Assembly (NCBI GenBank): GCA_009775365.1
Contig: VSPM01000001.1
Span: forward strand, 48,553 to 112,552
DNA: 64,000 bases
DNA from: Muribaculaceae bacterium
GTDB taxonomy: Bacteria; Bacteroidota; Bacteroidia; Bacteroidales; Muribaculaceae
Direction: 5' to 3'
Of the stretch, positions 16,845-26,126 are shown one piece after another; positions within the stretch are counted from its first letter, which is position 1; every line of letters starts with the position of its first letter. The notes under the pieces are model-generated. The model was given only the letters and a program-made list of their open reading frames with translations. It was not told the DNA's origin and ran no database searches. The position numbers were made by a program, and so were the translations under genes.

Positions 16845-17603
16845 TTAACGGATAAACTCTTTTGAAACCTTGTTGCCTTTCTTTACGATGTAAAGACCCT
16901 TTTCAGGATTGGCAACGCGCACACCCTGGATGGTGTAGTATTCGGGAGCGGCGTCATTGTCAGCATCGATGCTGTCAACACCTGACCAATCTTTCTTGAA
17001 GGCTAAAATCACTGTGAATTCGCTATCGGGAATTTCTTCATAATCTGTGATAACGCCATTTCCATTATAGTCGGAGATAATAACAGGTTTTACAGAAACT
17101 GTGTATTTTGACTCAGTGTCGGGGTTAACAGTCGAGAGGTGGAACTGCCACTGGAACTCTTTGTCGCCCATAGTCTCCTGGTCTGCAAGAGCAGCGGTGA
17201 AAGGAAGACTCACACAGTTGTCGCTGAATGAACCGTCTGCGAGATTCAGGTTTTTTGCATAGCATAGAGCAACAGTGCCCCATTTCTGATACCATTCAGT
17301 TGTGGTGTAGTCTACCGGTGGCTGGTTTTTGTATTCCTCTTCAGTAGGCATGTCGAGGAATCCTTGAGTAGTGTAAAGGCCGATGGCGTCTTCTGTCTGG
17401 TTTACAAAAGTTATGTTAGCCTCATATGTGTAGCCCATGTTGTAGCCAGAGTTGTCAGTGTTGTCGCTGTAGTGGTCGCATAGGATTGTGCCGCCGTTCT
17501 TGACTTCTTCACCATTGTAATACACCTTGAAATACTCAGCATAGTCTGCCTGAGCCGCAAAAGCACCAAGAATGAATGCTGTTGAGAGTAAAAATTTCTT
17601 CAT
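16845..17603 (-). CDS. Secreted protein with T9SS-like C-terminal tail
   Basis: The 252-aa protein has a clear signal peptide (MKKFLLSTAFILGAFAAQA). The body of about 190 residues has beta-rich acidic character and no recognised domain (YFKVYYNGEEVKNGG, YTYEANITFVNQTEDAIGLY). It ends PEYYTIQGVRVANPEKGLYIVKKGNKVSKEF, which fits the type IX sorting-domain or MSP-related pattern common in Bacteroidales. A good promoter (-33 TTTG, -7 TATATTTG) lies 65-100 bases upstream and a terminator follows. It is likely exported; its function is unknown. Confidence 0.75.
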   Translation of the reverse strand: MKKFLLSTAFILGAFAAQADYAEYFKVYYNGEEVKNGGTILCDHYSDNTDNSGYNMGYTYEANITFVNQTEDAIGLYTTQGFLDMPTEEEYKNQPPVDYTTTEWYQKWGTVALCYAKNLNLADGSFSDNCVSLPFTAALADQETMGDKEFQWQFHLSTVNPDTESKYTVSVKPVIISDYNGNGVITDYEEIPDSEFTVILAFKKDWSGVDSIDADNDAAPEYYTIQGVRVANPEKGLYIVKKGNKVSKEFIR

Positions 17604-17669
17604 AATATATTATTTGTTTGGTTTTGACATTTTGTGATTGAAAGAGTCGCAATGCGCTCAATTCAAGCG

Positions 17670-17701
17670 CAAATATAGTCAAAATTTATGGGTGTGGCAA
17701 A
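17670..17701 (-). promoter_or_regulatory. Promoter of the 16845-17603 gene
   Basis: On the minus strand, TTTG (17698-17701) and TATATTTG (17670-17677) are separated by 20 bases, matching the Bacteroidetes -33/-7 consensus. The leader to the ATG is about 60 bases. Confidence 0.7.
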
Positions 17702-17762
17702 GTGTAAATGTAAAAAAAATATAAAACCCTTAATTTTTTGAAATCAGGTGAGGGTTTAAAAT

Positions 17763-17796
17763 AAAAAGGATGCACCATGACGGCGCATCCTTTTTT
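17763..17796 (-). terminator. Terminator of the fumarate reductase operon
   Basis: An 11-bp stem (17763-17773 with 17785-17795) has A-runs and T-runs on both sides. It lies 34 bases beyond the end of the iron-sulfur subunit gene on the minus strand. Confidence 0.82.
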
Positions 17797-17829
17797 AGTG
17801 GCTGCAATGACGCTGCCCTTGCGCAGGGA

Positions 17830-18588
17830 TTAGTCTTTGCATTTTGCGGCGATGAAATGACGATTCATGCGGCCGATGTTTTCAAGTTTGATGTTTTTGG
17901 GGCACTCGGCAGAGCATGCGCCGGTGTTGGTGCAGTTTCCGAATCCGAGTTCGTCCATCTTGTCGACCATGGCTTTTGCGCGGCGATATTTCTCCACTTC
18001 GCCCTGGGGAAGGAGGGCGAGCTGGCTGATCTTAGCCGACACGAAAAGCATGGCAGAACCGTTCTTGCAGGCAGCCACGCAGGCTCCGCAGCCGATGCAG
18101 CTTGCAGAGTCCATGGCTTCGTCAGCCTTCACCTTTGAGATGGGAAGGTTGTTGGCATCCTGAGCGCCTCCGCAGTTGAACGACACATAGCCGCCGGCCT
18201 GCTGGATTTTGTCGAATGCGTTGCGGTCTACCATAAGGTCTTTAATCACCGGGAAAGCGGCCGAACGCCAGGGCTCTACAGTGATTGTCTCGCCGTTCTG
18301 GAAACGACGCATATAGAGCTGGCATGTGGTTGCGCCGGTGGCAGGGCCGTGAGGATGGCCGTTGATGTAAAGCGAGCACATGCCGCAGATACCCTCGCGG
18401 CAGTCGTGGTCGAACACGATTGGCTCCTCTCCTCTCTCAACGAGAGTCTCGTTGAGAATGTCGAGGGTCTCCAGGAAGGAGGTATCGGGAGTGGTCTCGA
18501 CATCGGAATAAGTCACAAACCCGCCCTTTTCTCTCGGATTGGCCTGACGCCAAACCTTGAGGTTGACTTTCATTATATTTTCTTCCAT
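17830..18588 (-). CDS. frdB: Fumarate reductase/succinate dehydrogenase iron-sulfur subunit
   Basis: The 252-aa electron-transfer subunit carries three Fe-S clusters between the flavoprotein and the membrane cytochrome b. The 2Fe-2S ferredoxin fold has Cys63, Cys68 and Cys71 (CREGICGMC), with Cys89 as the probable fourth ligand. The clusters CIGCGAC (Cys164/167/170) with Cys174, and [12 protein letters not shown] (Cys219-229), follow. In anaerobic Bacteroidales the complex reduces fumarate with menaquinol as the last step of succinate production. It is the last gene of a cytochrome b, flavoprotein, Fe-S operon, with a terminator 34 bases downstream. Confidence 0.95.
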   Translation of the reverse strand: MEENIMKVNLKVWRQANPREKGGFVTYSDVETTPDTSFLETLDILNETLVERGEEPIVFDHDCREGICGMCSLYINGHPHGPATGATTCQLYMRRFQNGETITVEPWRSAAFPVIKDLMVDRNAFDKIQQAGGYVSFNCGGAQDANNLPISKVKADEAMDSASCIGCGACVAACKNGSAMLFVSAKISQLALLPQGEVEKYRRAKAMVDKMDELGFGNCTNTGACSAECPKNIKLENIGRMNRHFIAAKCKD

Positions 18589-18640
18589 GATTGAAATTTC
18601 TGTTTAGTAGCCGGAGGGAAAATTCCCGCCGGAAGAGGAA

Positions 18641-20665
18641 TTATGACTTATAGTTACGTGTCTGCACCTTGATTGCCTCATAGTGGAGCTGCTCCTTGAT
18701 GAGGGTCGGGGCCTGGTTGTCGTTGCCGGCATAGTCCCAGCAGCTCACATAGAAGTAATCTTTGTCATCGCGGAGCGCCTCGCCTTCGGGAGTCTGGTAT
18801 TCTGTGCGGAAGTGACCGCCGCAGCTCTCGTTGCGGTTGAGCGCGTCATAGGCAATGAGCTCGCCCATTGTGATGAAGTCGTTGAGACGGAACGCCTTGT
18901 CGAGCTCTATGTTCATGCCCTCTTGTGTGCCGGGCACGAAGAGGTCATTATTGAATGTCTCGCGGATATCTTTGAGTTTTCTGAGAGCGAGTTCAAGACC
19001 TTCCTTGTCGCGGGCCATGCCCACATATTCCCACATGATGTGGCCGAGCTCCTTGTGGATAGAATCGACAGAGCGTTTCCCTTTGATGTTCATGAGGCGG
19101 TCGAGGTTTGCCTGGCATTTAGCCTCCGCTGCGTCGAATTCAGGAGTGTCGGTTGAGAAATGAGGAATTGTAATCTGGTCGCTGAGGTAGTTCTGGATAG
19201 TGTAGGGGAGCACGAAGTAACCGTCGGCAAGACCCTGCATGAGGGCAGATGCGCCGAGACGGTTGGCGCCGTGGTCGGAGAAGTTGCACTCGCCAATCGC
19301 GAAGAGACCCTTGATTGATGTCTGGAGCTCGTAGTCCACCCAGATGCCACCCATTGTGTAGTGGATAGCGGGGAAGATCATCATCGGGTTGTAATAGTTC
19401 ACGCCGTTAACTTCGCGAGCGAATTCGCCGGGGTTGACGTCGGTGATTTCCTCATACATGTCGAAGAGGTTGCCGTAGCGCTGGCGAACCACGTCGATTC
19501 CGAGACGGTTGATAGCCTCAGAAAAGTCGAGGAACACGGCGAGACCTGTGTTGTTGACACCGAATCCGGCGTCGCAACGCTCTTTGGCAGCGCGTGAAGC
19601 CACGTCGCGGGGCACGAGGTTACCGAATGCCGGGTAGCGGCGCTCGAGATAGTAGTCGCGATCCTCTTCGGGGATGTCGCTGCCCTTGATCTGGCCTTTC
19701 TGAAGTTTCTCAGCATCTTCTTTCTTCTTGGGCACCCAGATGCGGCCGTCGTTACGAAGCGACTCTGACATAAGTGTGAGCTTAGACTGCTTGTCGCCGT
19801 GCACGGGGATACAGGTGGGGTGAATCTGCACATAAGCGGGGTTTGCGAAGTAAGCACCCTTGCGGTAGCAAGCCATCGCAGCCGAGCAGTTGCAACCCAT
19901 AGCGTTGGTAGAAAGGAAGTAGGTGTTGCCATAACCGCCTGTGGCGATAACCACAGCGTGAGCGGCGAAGCGCTCGAGCTTGCCTGTCACGAGGTTCTTG
20001 GCGATGATGCCGCGTGCGCGCTCCACACCGTCTTTGTCTTTGATGAGCACCACGTCGTGCATTTCATAGCGGTTGAAGCTCTTCACTTTGCCGGTCTGGA
20101 TCTGACGGTTGAGCGAAGAATAAGCGCCGAGGAGGAGCTGCTGGCCTGTCTGGCCCTTGGCATAGAATGTGCGGCTCACCTGAGCTCCACCGAAAGAACG
20201 GTTGGCGAGAAGGCCGCCGTATTCGCGTGCGAAAGGCACACCCTGTGCCACACACTGGTCTATGATGTTGTTTGACACCTCAGCAAGACGATAAACGTTT
20301 GCTTCACGGGCACGGTAGTCGCCGCCCTTTACAGTGTCGTAGAAAAGACGGTAGATAGAGTCGCCGTCGTTCTGATAATTCTTGGCTGCGTTGATACCGC
20401 CCTGCGCTGCGATTGAGTGAGCGCGGCGGGGGCTGTCCTGAATGCAGAAGTTAAGCACATTGAAGCCCATTTCCGCAAGTGTGGAAGCCGCGGAGGCTCC
20501 GGCAAGACCTGTGCCTACCACAATCACGTCGAGACGACGCTTGTTGGCGGGGTTCACAAGTTTCTGATGAGCCTTGTAGTTGGTCCATTTCTCAGCGACA
20601 GGACCCTCCGGGATCTTGGAATCAGCCGGATTCATTACTTTGATATTCTCTTTTATATTTTCCAT
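18641..20665 (-). CDS. frdA: Fumarate reductase/succinate dehydrogenase flavoprotein subunit
   Basis: The 674-aa catalytic subunit has the dinucleotide fold [14 protein letters not shown] (48-60). [14 protein letters not shown] contains the His83 that should bind FAD covalently. The substrate region is [12 protein letters not shown], and [20 protein letters not shown] lies near the C-terminal FAD contact. The length matches the b558-type Frd/Sdh family of Bacteroidetes. It lies between the cytochrome b gene (8 bases upstream) and the Fe-S gene (52 bases downstream). Long open frames on the opposite strand are codon-bias shadows. Confidence 0.95.
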   Translation of the reverse strand: MENIKENIKVMNPADSKIPEGPVAEKWTNYKAHQKLVNPANKRRLDVIVVGTGLAGASAASTLAEMGFNVLNFCIQDSPRRAHSIAAQGGINAAKNYQNDGDSIYRLFYDTVKGGDYRAREANVYRLAEVSNNIIDQCVAQGVPFAREYGGLLANRSFGGAQVSRTFYAKGQTGQQLLLGAYSSLNRQIQTGKVKSFNRYEMHDVVLIKDKDGVERARGIIAKNLVTGKLERFAAHAVVIATGGYGNTYFLSTNAMGCNCSAAMACYRKGAYFANPAYVQIHPTCIPVHGDKQSKLTLMSESLRNDGRIWVPKKKEDAEKLQKGQIKGSDIPEEDRDYYLERRYPAFGNLVPRDVASRAAKERCDAGFGVNNTGLAVFLDFSEAINRLGIDVVRQRYGNLFDMYEEITDVNPGEFAREVNGVNYYNPMMIFPAIHYTMGGIWVDYELQTSIKGLFAIGECNFSDHGANRLGASALMQGLADGYFVLPYTIQNYLSDQITIPHFSTDTPEFDAAEAKCQANLDRLMNIKGKRSVDSIHKELGHIMWEYVGMARDKEGLELALRKLKDIRETFNNDLFVPGTQEGMNIELDKAFRLNDFITMGELIAYDALNRNESCGGHFRTEYQTPEGEALRDDKDYFYVSCWDYAGNDNQAPTLIKEQLHYEAIKVQTRNYKS

Positions 20666-20673
20666 ATCGCTAA

Positions 20674-21651
20674 TTAGTTTGCAGGTTGGGGATTTTCAGC
20701 GGGTGCGAGCTCCTCGGCGGGAACATCCACATCGAGATAGTCGATGAGTTCGGCAGCGCGTCTGATAGTTTCAAGACGGGCGGGGAACTGAGGGTCGTTT
20801 GCGAAATAGCTCTGAGCCTCGGGCTGTTCCATCTGAGTGAGAGTGCCCTTGACCATCTGCTTCATCTGGTCGAATGGAGCAGAAGTGATAGCCTGAGCTG
20901 CGTCGGGGCCGAAGTCTTTCTCAAACATGGGGGCAAGCATCTCTTTGTATTGCTCGCGGAGAGTTTCATTGGTCTTGTAGTAGTTTTCGTGAGCCTTCAC
21001 TGTGAAGACGATAGCCTGGGCAATGAAGAGAAGCACCACGATAGAGCTCCACCAGCAAGCCACCTTTTTGAGGCGGGCAATCCACACCTGGTTATCCCAG
21101 CCGATAGACTGGAACATCGACCAGAAACCGTGGTTGAGGTGGAACCAGAGGGCAATGAAGCCGATGATGTAGACAATCGGAGTCCACACAACGGAGAAAG
21201 CCTCCTGGATGAAAAGTGTGCCGGCAGCGGGAGGAAGCACGTCGTGAACGCCGAGAATCTCCTTGAGCTGCATCTTAGCCCAGAATTGGATGAGGTGCAC
21301 AACCAGGAAGGCGAGGATGACCAAGCCGAGCACGAGCATGTTCTGGCTTGACCATTCAACCGTCTTGGGACGCTTTGAGATGGCGTAGCGGTCGTTGCCG
21401 CGGGCCTTGCGGTTCTGGAGCGTGAGCACTACCGCATAAATGATGTGGATGATGAAGAACAAAGCCAGACCTGCTGACGCTATAAGCGCATACCAGTTCG
21501 CGCCTAAGAATTCGCATACGGAATTATAGGCGGCCGGCCAGCAGATGGCTATGGCGTTCATCAAACAGTGAAATGTGAGAAATAGGACGAGAACGGCGCC
21601 GGTGACGGCCATGACGAACTTCCGCCCTACAGATGAGCTTGATAACCACAT
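20674..21651 (-). CDS. frdC: Fumarate reductase/succinate dehydrogenase cytochrome b558 subunit
   Basis: The 325-aa membrane anchor has five predicted membrane helices (for example [45 protein letters not shown]). Histidines suited to haem ligation lie in them ([30 protein letters not shown]). This is the diheme b558-family subunit that oxidises menaquinol. A long charged C-terminal extension (about 235-325, EEL and Ala/Pro rich) follows the last helix. It is the first gene of the operon, with a strong promoter 120-150 bases upstream. Confidence 0.93.
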   Translation of the reverse strand: MWLSSSSVGRKFVMAVTGAVLVLFLTFHCLMNAIAICWPAAYNSVCEFLGANWYALIASAGLALFFIIHIIYAVVLTLQNRKARGNDRYAISKRPKTVEWSSQNMLVLGLVILAFLVVHLIQFWAKMQLKEILGVHDVLPPAAGTLFIQEAFSVVWTPIVYIIGFIALWFHLNHGFWSMFQSIGWDNQVWIARLKKVACWWSSIVVLLFIAQAIVFTVKAHENYYKTNETLREQYKEMLAPMFEKDFGPDAAQAITSAPFDQMKQMVKGTLTQMEQPEAQSYFANDPQFPARLETIRRAAELIDYLDVDVPAEELAPAENPQPAN

Positions 21652-21770
21652 AGCAGTTCTGATTTAATTTAAGTTATTTTGTTAGTTATTTAGTTTAGTT
21701 TCTAAGGTTTGCGACTTTGAGGAAATCGCATGCCCCACTGAGTTTTATGCATACGCAGTGGAATTATGTG

Positions 21771-21802
21771 CAAATTTATGTTTTTTTGTTCATTCAGACA
21801 AA
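21771..21802 (-). promoter_or_regulatory. Promoter of the fumarate reductase operon
   Basis: On the minus strand, TTTG (21799-21802), a 20-base spacer and TAAATTTG (21771-21778) match the Bacteroidetes consensus exactly. The leader before frdC is about 110 bases. Confidence 0.75.
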
Positions 21803-21849
21803 GTTTTCAGGGTGTATTTTTTCACATTTTTCAACATTTCGATACTTAC

Positions 21850-21880
21850 ACGGGGTCTGCACGCTTTGTGCAGACCCCGT
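21850..21880 (-). terminator. Strong hairpin after the aminotransferase gene
   Basis: A perfect 13-bp stem (ACGGGGTCTGCAC at 21850-21862 with its complement at 21868-21880) has a 5-base loop. It lies 32 bases past the aminotransferase stop on the minus strand. No T-run follows, so it may be a 3'-end stabilising structure or a non-canonical terminator. Confidence 0.6.
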
Positions 21881-21911
21881 GCGATTGTGCAGAGGGCTGT
21901 TTTTTGAAGTG

Positions 21912-23084
21912 TCAGACGATGCTCTCTTTTATGGCTTCAACCACTCTTGCTATCTCTTTTTCTCCCACCCATGGCCCTGCCGGGATGCAGAGGCCGCGGC
22001 TGAAGAGGTCTTCGCTCACTCCGTTCACATACGACGGGCATTTTGAAAACACGGGCTGGAGATGCATGGGCTTCCAAAGGTGGCGGCTCTCGATGTTATG
22101 CCGCTCGAGATTGCGACGCATGGCCTCGGGTTTTCCGCAGGAGTCTGCTTCTTTAACTCTGAGCTCCGGGCTGAGTGTAATGGCGCAGAGCCAGAAGTTG
22201 CTGTCGAATTCAGGCCCGGGATTTTCGTGGAGGCTGATTCCTTCGACGCCGGAAAAGAGTTCGCGGTATCGCTCCTGCACATGGCGATGATGGGCAATGT
22301 GCTCTTCCGCTATGGTCATCTGCCCTTGCCCGATGCAGGCCGATATGTTGCTGAGGCGATAGTTGTAGCCTATGCGCTCATGCTGATACCACGGATAAGG
22401 CTCGCGGGATTGTGTGGCATAGTTCATCGCCAGTTTCCATTTCTCTTCATCGGGACATATCAGGGCTCCTCCTCCGGAGGTGGTTATCATTTTGTTGCCG
22501 TTGAACGACAGGATTCCATATTCGCCGAAAGTGCCGCACATTCTCCCCTTGTAGCGGCTTCCGAATGCTTCTGCGGAGTCTTCAAGTACCGGGATGCCCC
22601 ATTTCTCTGCCACTTCCAGAATCTCGGAAATCTTTGCGGGCATTCCGTAGAGATAGACGGGGATTATGGCCTTTGGCTTTTTGCCGGTTTTCTGTATTCG
22701 GTCGGCTATCGCGTGGTCGAGCAGGGCGGGGTCCATGTTCCATGTGTCGGGCTCTGAGTCCACAAACACAGGTGTGGCCCCGACATATGTCACGGGATTG
22801 GCAGACGCGCTGAACGTGAAACTCTGCACAATCACCTCATCGTCGCGACCCGCTCCCAGCGCCACAAGGCCGAGATGAATGGCTGCTGTGCCTGAGGCAA
22901 GGGCCACTATTCTTTTTCTCTCCAGCCCCGGAGGATATGATAAAAAGAACTTTTCAAGGTCTTTTTCAAATCCGTTTACATTGGGGCCGAGGGGCACTAC
23001 CCAGTTATCGGCAAATGCCTCGTTGATAAAATCCATCTCTTTGCCGCTCATGTGGCAAAGGCAAAGCAATATGCGGTCAGACAT
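21912..23084 (-). CDS. DegT/DnrJ/EryC1/StrS sugar aminotransferase
   Basis: The 390-aa PLP enzyme transfers amino groups to keto-sugar nucleotides in surface-glycan synthesis. ATG 23084 is chosen because conserved sequence begins there (LLCLCHMSGKEMDFINEAFADNWVVPLGPNVNGFE); the longer open frame overlaps the next gene. Family hallmarks are SGTAAIHLGL (64-73), EDSAEAFGSRY (168-178) and the PLP lysine Lys198 in SFNGNKMITTSGGGALI. It is only 17 bases from the PorZ-like gene and probably in its transcript. In P. gingivalis, PorR, a member of this family, is needed for the A-LPS that anchors T9SS cargo, so a PorR-like role is plausible. The exact sugar is unknown. Confidence 0.85.
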   Translation of the reverse strand: MSDRILLCLCHMSGKEMDFINEAFADNWVVPLGPNVNGFEKDLEKFFLSYPPGLERKRIVALASGTAAIHLGLVALGAGRDDEVIVQSFTFSASANPVTYVGATPVFVDSEPDTWNMDPALLDHAIADRIQKTGKKPKAIIPVYLYGMPAKISEILEVAEKWGIPVLEDSAEAFGSRYKGRMCGTFGEYGILSFNGNKMITTSGGGALICPDEEKWKLAMNYATQSREPYPWYQHERIGYNYRLSNISACIGQGQMTIAEEHIAHHRHVQERYRELFSGVEGISLHENPGPEFDSNFWLCAITLSPELRVKEADSCGKPEAMRRNLERHNIESRHLWKPMHLQPVFSKCPSYVNGVSEDLFSRGLCIPAGPWVGEKEIARVVEAIKESIV

Positions 23085-23101
23085 TACTATATTTTGTTTG
23101 G

Positions 23102-25849
23102 TCAGTTCAGAATGTGGAAAGTGGCGAGGGAATCGTTGGTCTCGGCGTCGCGTATGTGGTAGACGCCAGTTGCGGGGCGCTGCCCTGATGCGTTCTCTCC
23201 GTCCCACTGAATGCGTCCGGCATTGGCTTTGCCGAGTGCGCGAATGGTTTTTCCGGAATTGTCGGTCACAATCAGTTCCCGTCCTGCCGGTAGGCCGGAA
23301 ATTGTCACCCATCCCCTGAATCCGGGAGTGATGTCGGAAGGGGTCACTGTCGCCCCTTGCATATGGCTGCCTCCAAGAAATTCGGGGAAAAACTCTGTAA
23401 GGCCGAGGGCTGTGGAAATCATTATTGAGCCTCGCTCTGGGTTGTGGCAGAGTCCATACACGCGGTCGGACGGTAGCGCAGAGCCGGCTTCCCTCAGTTC
23501 GCCGAGGAGTGTTTCCCGGTCGGGAGAAAGGCAGATCACTCCTTCATCGTGAGTGGCAATCCATAGCCTGTTGTCGGAGTCTGTGGCGAATGCGTTTGCC
23601 TGGGCAGATTCAAGAATCTGAATTTCGTTCATTTCGCTGTCGCCCGATTTCACAGTGTGGCGCACTGCCAGTTTCGGATTGTCAAACGCCTCGCGCGGGT
23701 TCACGCGGAATGTCCCGGCGTGGCATCCTGCCCAAAGGTCGGCGGTTACGGGGTCTTCCCATAGGGTCACGGGGTAGATCTTGTCAATCACTTTTCCTGT
23801 GGCTGCATCGAAAAGTTTGTCGAGAGTGGCGAGGCGGTCGTCGGAGGGGTCGTCTGGGGTGCCGTTATGGTCAAGGATGTAGACAGGGCTTTGATAGCTT
23901 CCGTTGTGAAACGCGATGAGATTACGGTTGGCCGGGGCGCAGAGGGGGAGAAGAGCCTGGTTCTGCCCGGCGTTCTCATTTATTTTCACAGTGATTCTGT
24001 GCATATCGCGGTAGCATCCGGCGTCGGTGTTGGCGTTAGCCATCTCTCTGAGTTCATCGGCAGTGTAGAAACACAGGGCCATGGAATAGGCGTTGGCCGC
24101 GCATTCGTCATAATCCTGATAGGCGGTCCACATCCTCCCCTCGGAGTCGAATTCGGGGGCGGAGAAATTGCATAGCGAAGTCCATGCGCTGAATGCCGGG
24201 TAGCCGTTGATGAATCCGGGAAGCTGAGCGGTAGAGGTCTTTTCATTGCCCACGTGAAGAGGAAGCTCGCTCGGGTCGTCGAGGTTTATACGCGCCCATC
24301 CGGTTGTGACGGAGCCGGCATACGCATATTGCGGGTTTGCCGGGTCGATGGCCAGTCCGTCGGGGTGGACAAGCGGATAAGAGTCAGCCTTTGAGTTGAA
24401 TATTTTGTATAGATTCTCATTGCCAGCAATCTCCTTGGGCGGGAAAAACACGGGCGAGAGCTGTTTCCATCTTCCATCTTTGAGGGCGCTGACAAGCCAC
24501 GGGATGTTTGGTGAACTTTGTTGGAAATTCTGGCTCACGGGATGTTCGCTCACAAGCAATCCATGCATTGGATGCCATTTCATGAAAGGGGCGCGGAATG
24601 GAGCCGGTGCGTCGGGCCATATGGTGTCGGAGACGCTTTTCCATGAAGAACCGTCGAACGAGCGGCGGTAGAAACCTTTCCTTTCTACAAAGAACCAATA
24701 GTTTGAATAATCCCAGGAGGCAGATTCTCTCCAGGTGTTGTCGGTCTTAAAGACAGAACTGTAGATTTTTTGCTTATAGTCATCGGCCGGGTTTGCGGCA
24801 GAGAGGTCCGGGTCAACGCCTGCCAGAAGCTGAATGCCGAAGTTCTGGGCATGGAGATAGTACCCCTTTTTATTGGGGTAGGCATTGTTGGCTGTGCGCG
24901 AAGTTACCGTGTGGTCTTTGGTTAGCATTCTTATCTCGCTCTCCACGATGGGGAGAATCCTCCATTTGTCGCCATTGCGTGTGGCTGCGGTTATGGTGCG
25001 GAGGTTGGCCGATGAGGCAGCCGGAGCGAAGAATGCGAATGTGTTGTCGGTGAGCGGCATCAGTGATGCAGGCTCTACGAGTTTCCCGTCTGAGTACATA
25101 TAGTCAGCCACCTCTGAGTCTGCGGTTAGCGGTTGCAGGCTGCTCAGTTTTGACGGCAGCGAGGCCACCGGATTTGCATAGGCCGATGAATTCGCGAAAA
25201 TAACCAGTGAGCCGCCTATGGGGCACAGCCAGTCAACCGGGAAGTCAGTCCTGACCATTTTCTCCAAGGAGTGAGTGGCCGGGTTTATTATTGCATAGCC
25301 ATAGGAGGCTGCCAGCCATAGTTTGCCATCGGCCGGATTTTCGGTGATTGAGCGCACGGCGGGCTTGCCGGGGAGATTTATATTTTCAAGGCCGTGGATG
25401 GCAAAAGGGTACGCATCGTCAGGAATAATCCAGATTGTGCCCCTCTCTGCTACGGCGGCAAGATGACGCCGTGACGGGGAGTATGTGGCAGCCCTGAAAG
25501 ATTCGGGGAGCCCGTCATATTTGGAAGAGAGCGGCATTATTCCGGCTTCGGGATTTTCTTTGTCGTAGACGAACAGAGTGGCGGTGTTTATCTTATGGTC
25601 TTCAAAAGAGGGAGCAAATGCCTGCTGGTGCAGCATAAAATAGGTTTTTGTCTCGCCGTCGATAATCTTTTCAATCTGCTGATAGAAGGATGGGTGAGCC
25701 TGCCATCTGCCCGGCAGCGACGCCGCCCGGGCTGACAGCGATGCGAGTAAAGCCGTTAATATACAGACTGCGGCGTTAATGCGGGCTGACTTGAGCATCA
25801 GGCGTATAGATATGGTGCGCGTATGGGTGAAATGGTGTATATATTTCAT
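23102..25849 (-). CDS. PorZ-like T9SS component (beta-propeller with C-terminal domain)
   Basis: About 915 aa from ATG 25849; the promoter -7 box at 25868-25875 excludes the longer frame, and ATG 25798 is an alternative that gives a neater signal peptide. After the signal (AVCILTALLASLSARA) come many propeller-like blades (GTIWIIPDDAYPF, DGKLWLAASYGYAII, NRLWIATHDEGVICLS, MISTALGLTEFFPE). A C-terminal sandwich follows: GWVTISGLPAGRELIVTDNSGKTIR, then IQWDGENASGQRPATGVYHIRDAE. Two propellers plus this domain match PorZ, which lies at the surface with PorU and binds anionic LPS. It could also be another propeller protein of the T9SS family. The neighbouring sugar aminotransferase strengthens the PorZ reading. 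Confidence 0.62.
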   Translation of the reverse strand: MKYIHHFTHTRTISIRLMLKSARINAAVCILTALLASLSARAASLPGRWQAHPSFYQQIEKIIDGETKTYFMLHQQAFAPSFEDHKINTATLFVYDKENPEAGIMPLSSKYDGLPESFRAATYSPSRRHLAAVAERGTIWIIPDDAYPFAIHGLENINLPGKPAVRSITENPADGKLWLAASYGYAIINPATHSLEKMVRTDFPVDWLCPIGGSLVIFANSSAYANPVASLPSKLSSLQPLTADSEVADYMYSDGKLVEPASLMPLTDNTFAFFAPAASSANLRTITAATRNGDKWRILPIVESEIRMLTKDHTVTSRTANNAYPNKKGYYLHAQNFGIQLLAGVDPDLSAANPADDYKQKIYSSVFKTDNTWRESASWDYSNYWFFVERKGFYRRSFDGSSWKSVSDTIWPDAPAPFRAPFMKWHPMHGLLVSEHPVSQNFQQSSPNIPWLVSALKDGRWKQLSPVFFPPKEIAGNENLYKIFNSKADSYPLVHPDGLAIDPANPQYAYAGSVTTGWARINLDDPSELPLHVGNEKTSTAQLPGFINGYPAFSAWTSLCNFSAPEFDSEGRMWTAYQDYDECAANAYSMALCFYTADELREMANANTDAGCYRDMHRITVKINENAGQNQALLPLCAPANRNLIAFHNGSYQSPVYILDHNGTPDDPSDDRLATLDKLFDAATGKVIDKIYPVTLWEDPVTADLWAGCHAGTFRVNPREAFDNPKLAVRHTVKSGDSEMNEIQILESAQANAFATDSDNRLWIATHDEGVICLSPDRETLLGELREAGSALPSDRVYGLCHNPERGSIMISTALGLTEFFPEFLGGSHMQGATVTPSDITPGFRGWVTISGLPAGRELIVTDNSGKTIRALGKANAGRIQWDGENASGQRPATGVYHIRDAETNDSLATFHILN

Positions 25850-25867
25850 GATTTCAACACTTTTCAG

Positions 25868-25899
25868 CAAAAATACCTAATAAAACGCAAAGAAGCAAA
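25868..25899 (-). promoter_or_regulatory. Promoter of the PorZ-like/aminotransferase operon
   Basis: On the minus strand, TTTG (25896-25899), a 20-base spacer and TATTTTTG (25868-25875) match the consensus. The predicted transcript start near 25862 lies below the longest open start and above ATG 25849, which decides against the longer frame. Confidence 0.72.
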
Positions 25900-25986
25900 A
25901 AAACGGGTTATTTTCATTAAAAAAGATTTACGCGAAGTTTTTGATTTTTTTTGAGTTCAATGGTGGTTTAATCCGATTATAAGGAT

Positions 25987-25994
25987 TAACTTTG
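25987..25994 (+). promoter_or_regulatory. -7 box before the TPR-HTH regulator
   Basis: TAACTTTG matches the -7 consensus; no matching -33 was found at the usual distance. It implies a leader of about 125 bases before ATG 26127. Confidence 0.45.
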
Positions 25995-26126
25995 CTAACG
26001 GACATTCCTACTGCATTGAACGCAATTCGGAGCATAGAAAATTCCGTGCATAATGATTAAGGAGTGGACGAGAGCGGAGTCAGCTCGAGCGAATTATAAT
26101 TAATCGATTACTTTGGTGCTTAAGAC

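Noticed and set aside
20686..21351. 221-residue open frame on the plus strand
   Set aside because: Antisense shadow of the cytochrome b gene; such frames appear throughout the fumarate reductase operon because of codon bias.
22062..22757. 231-residue open frame on the plus strand
   Set aside because: Antisense to the sugar aminotransferase, whose PLP lysine and family motifs are clear.
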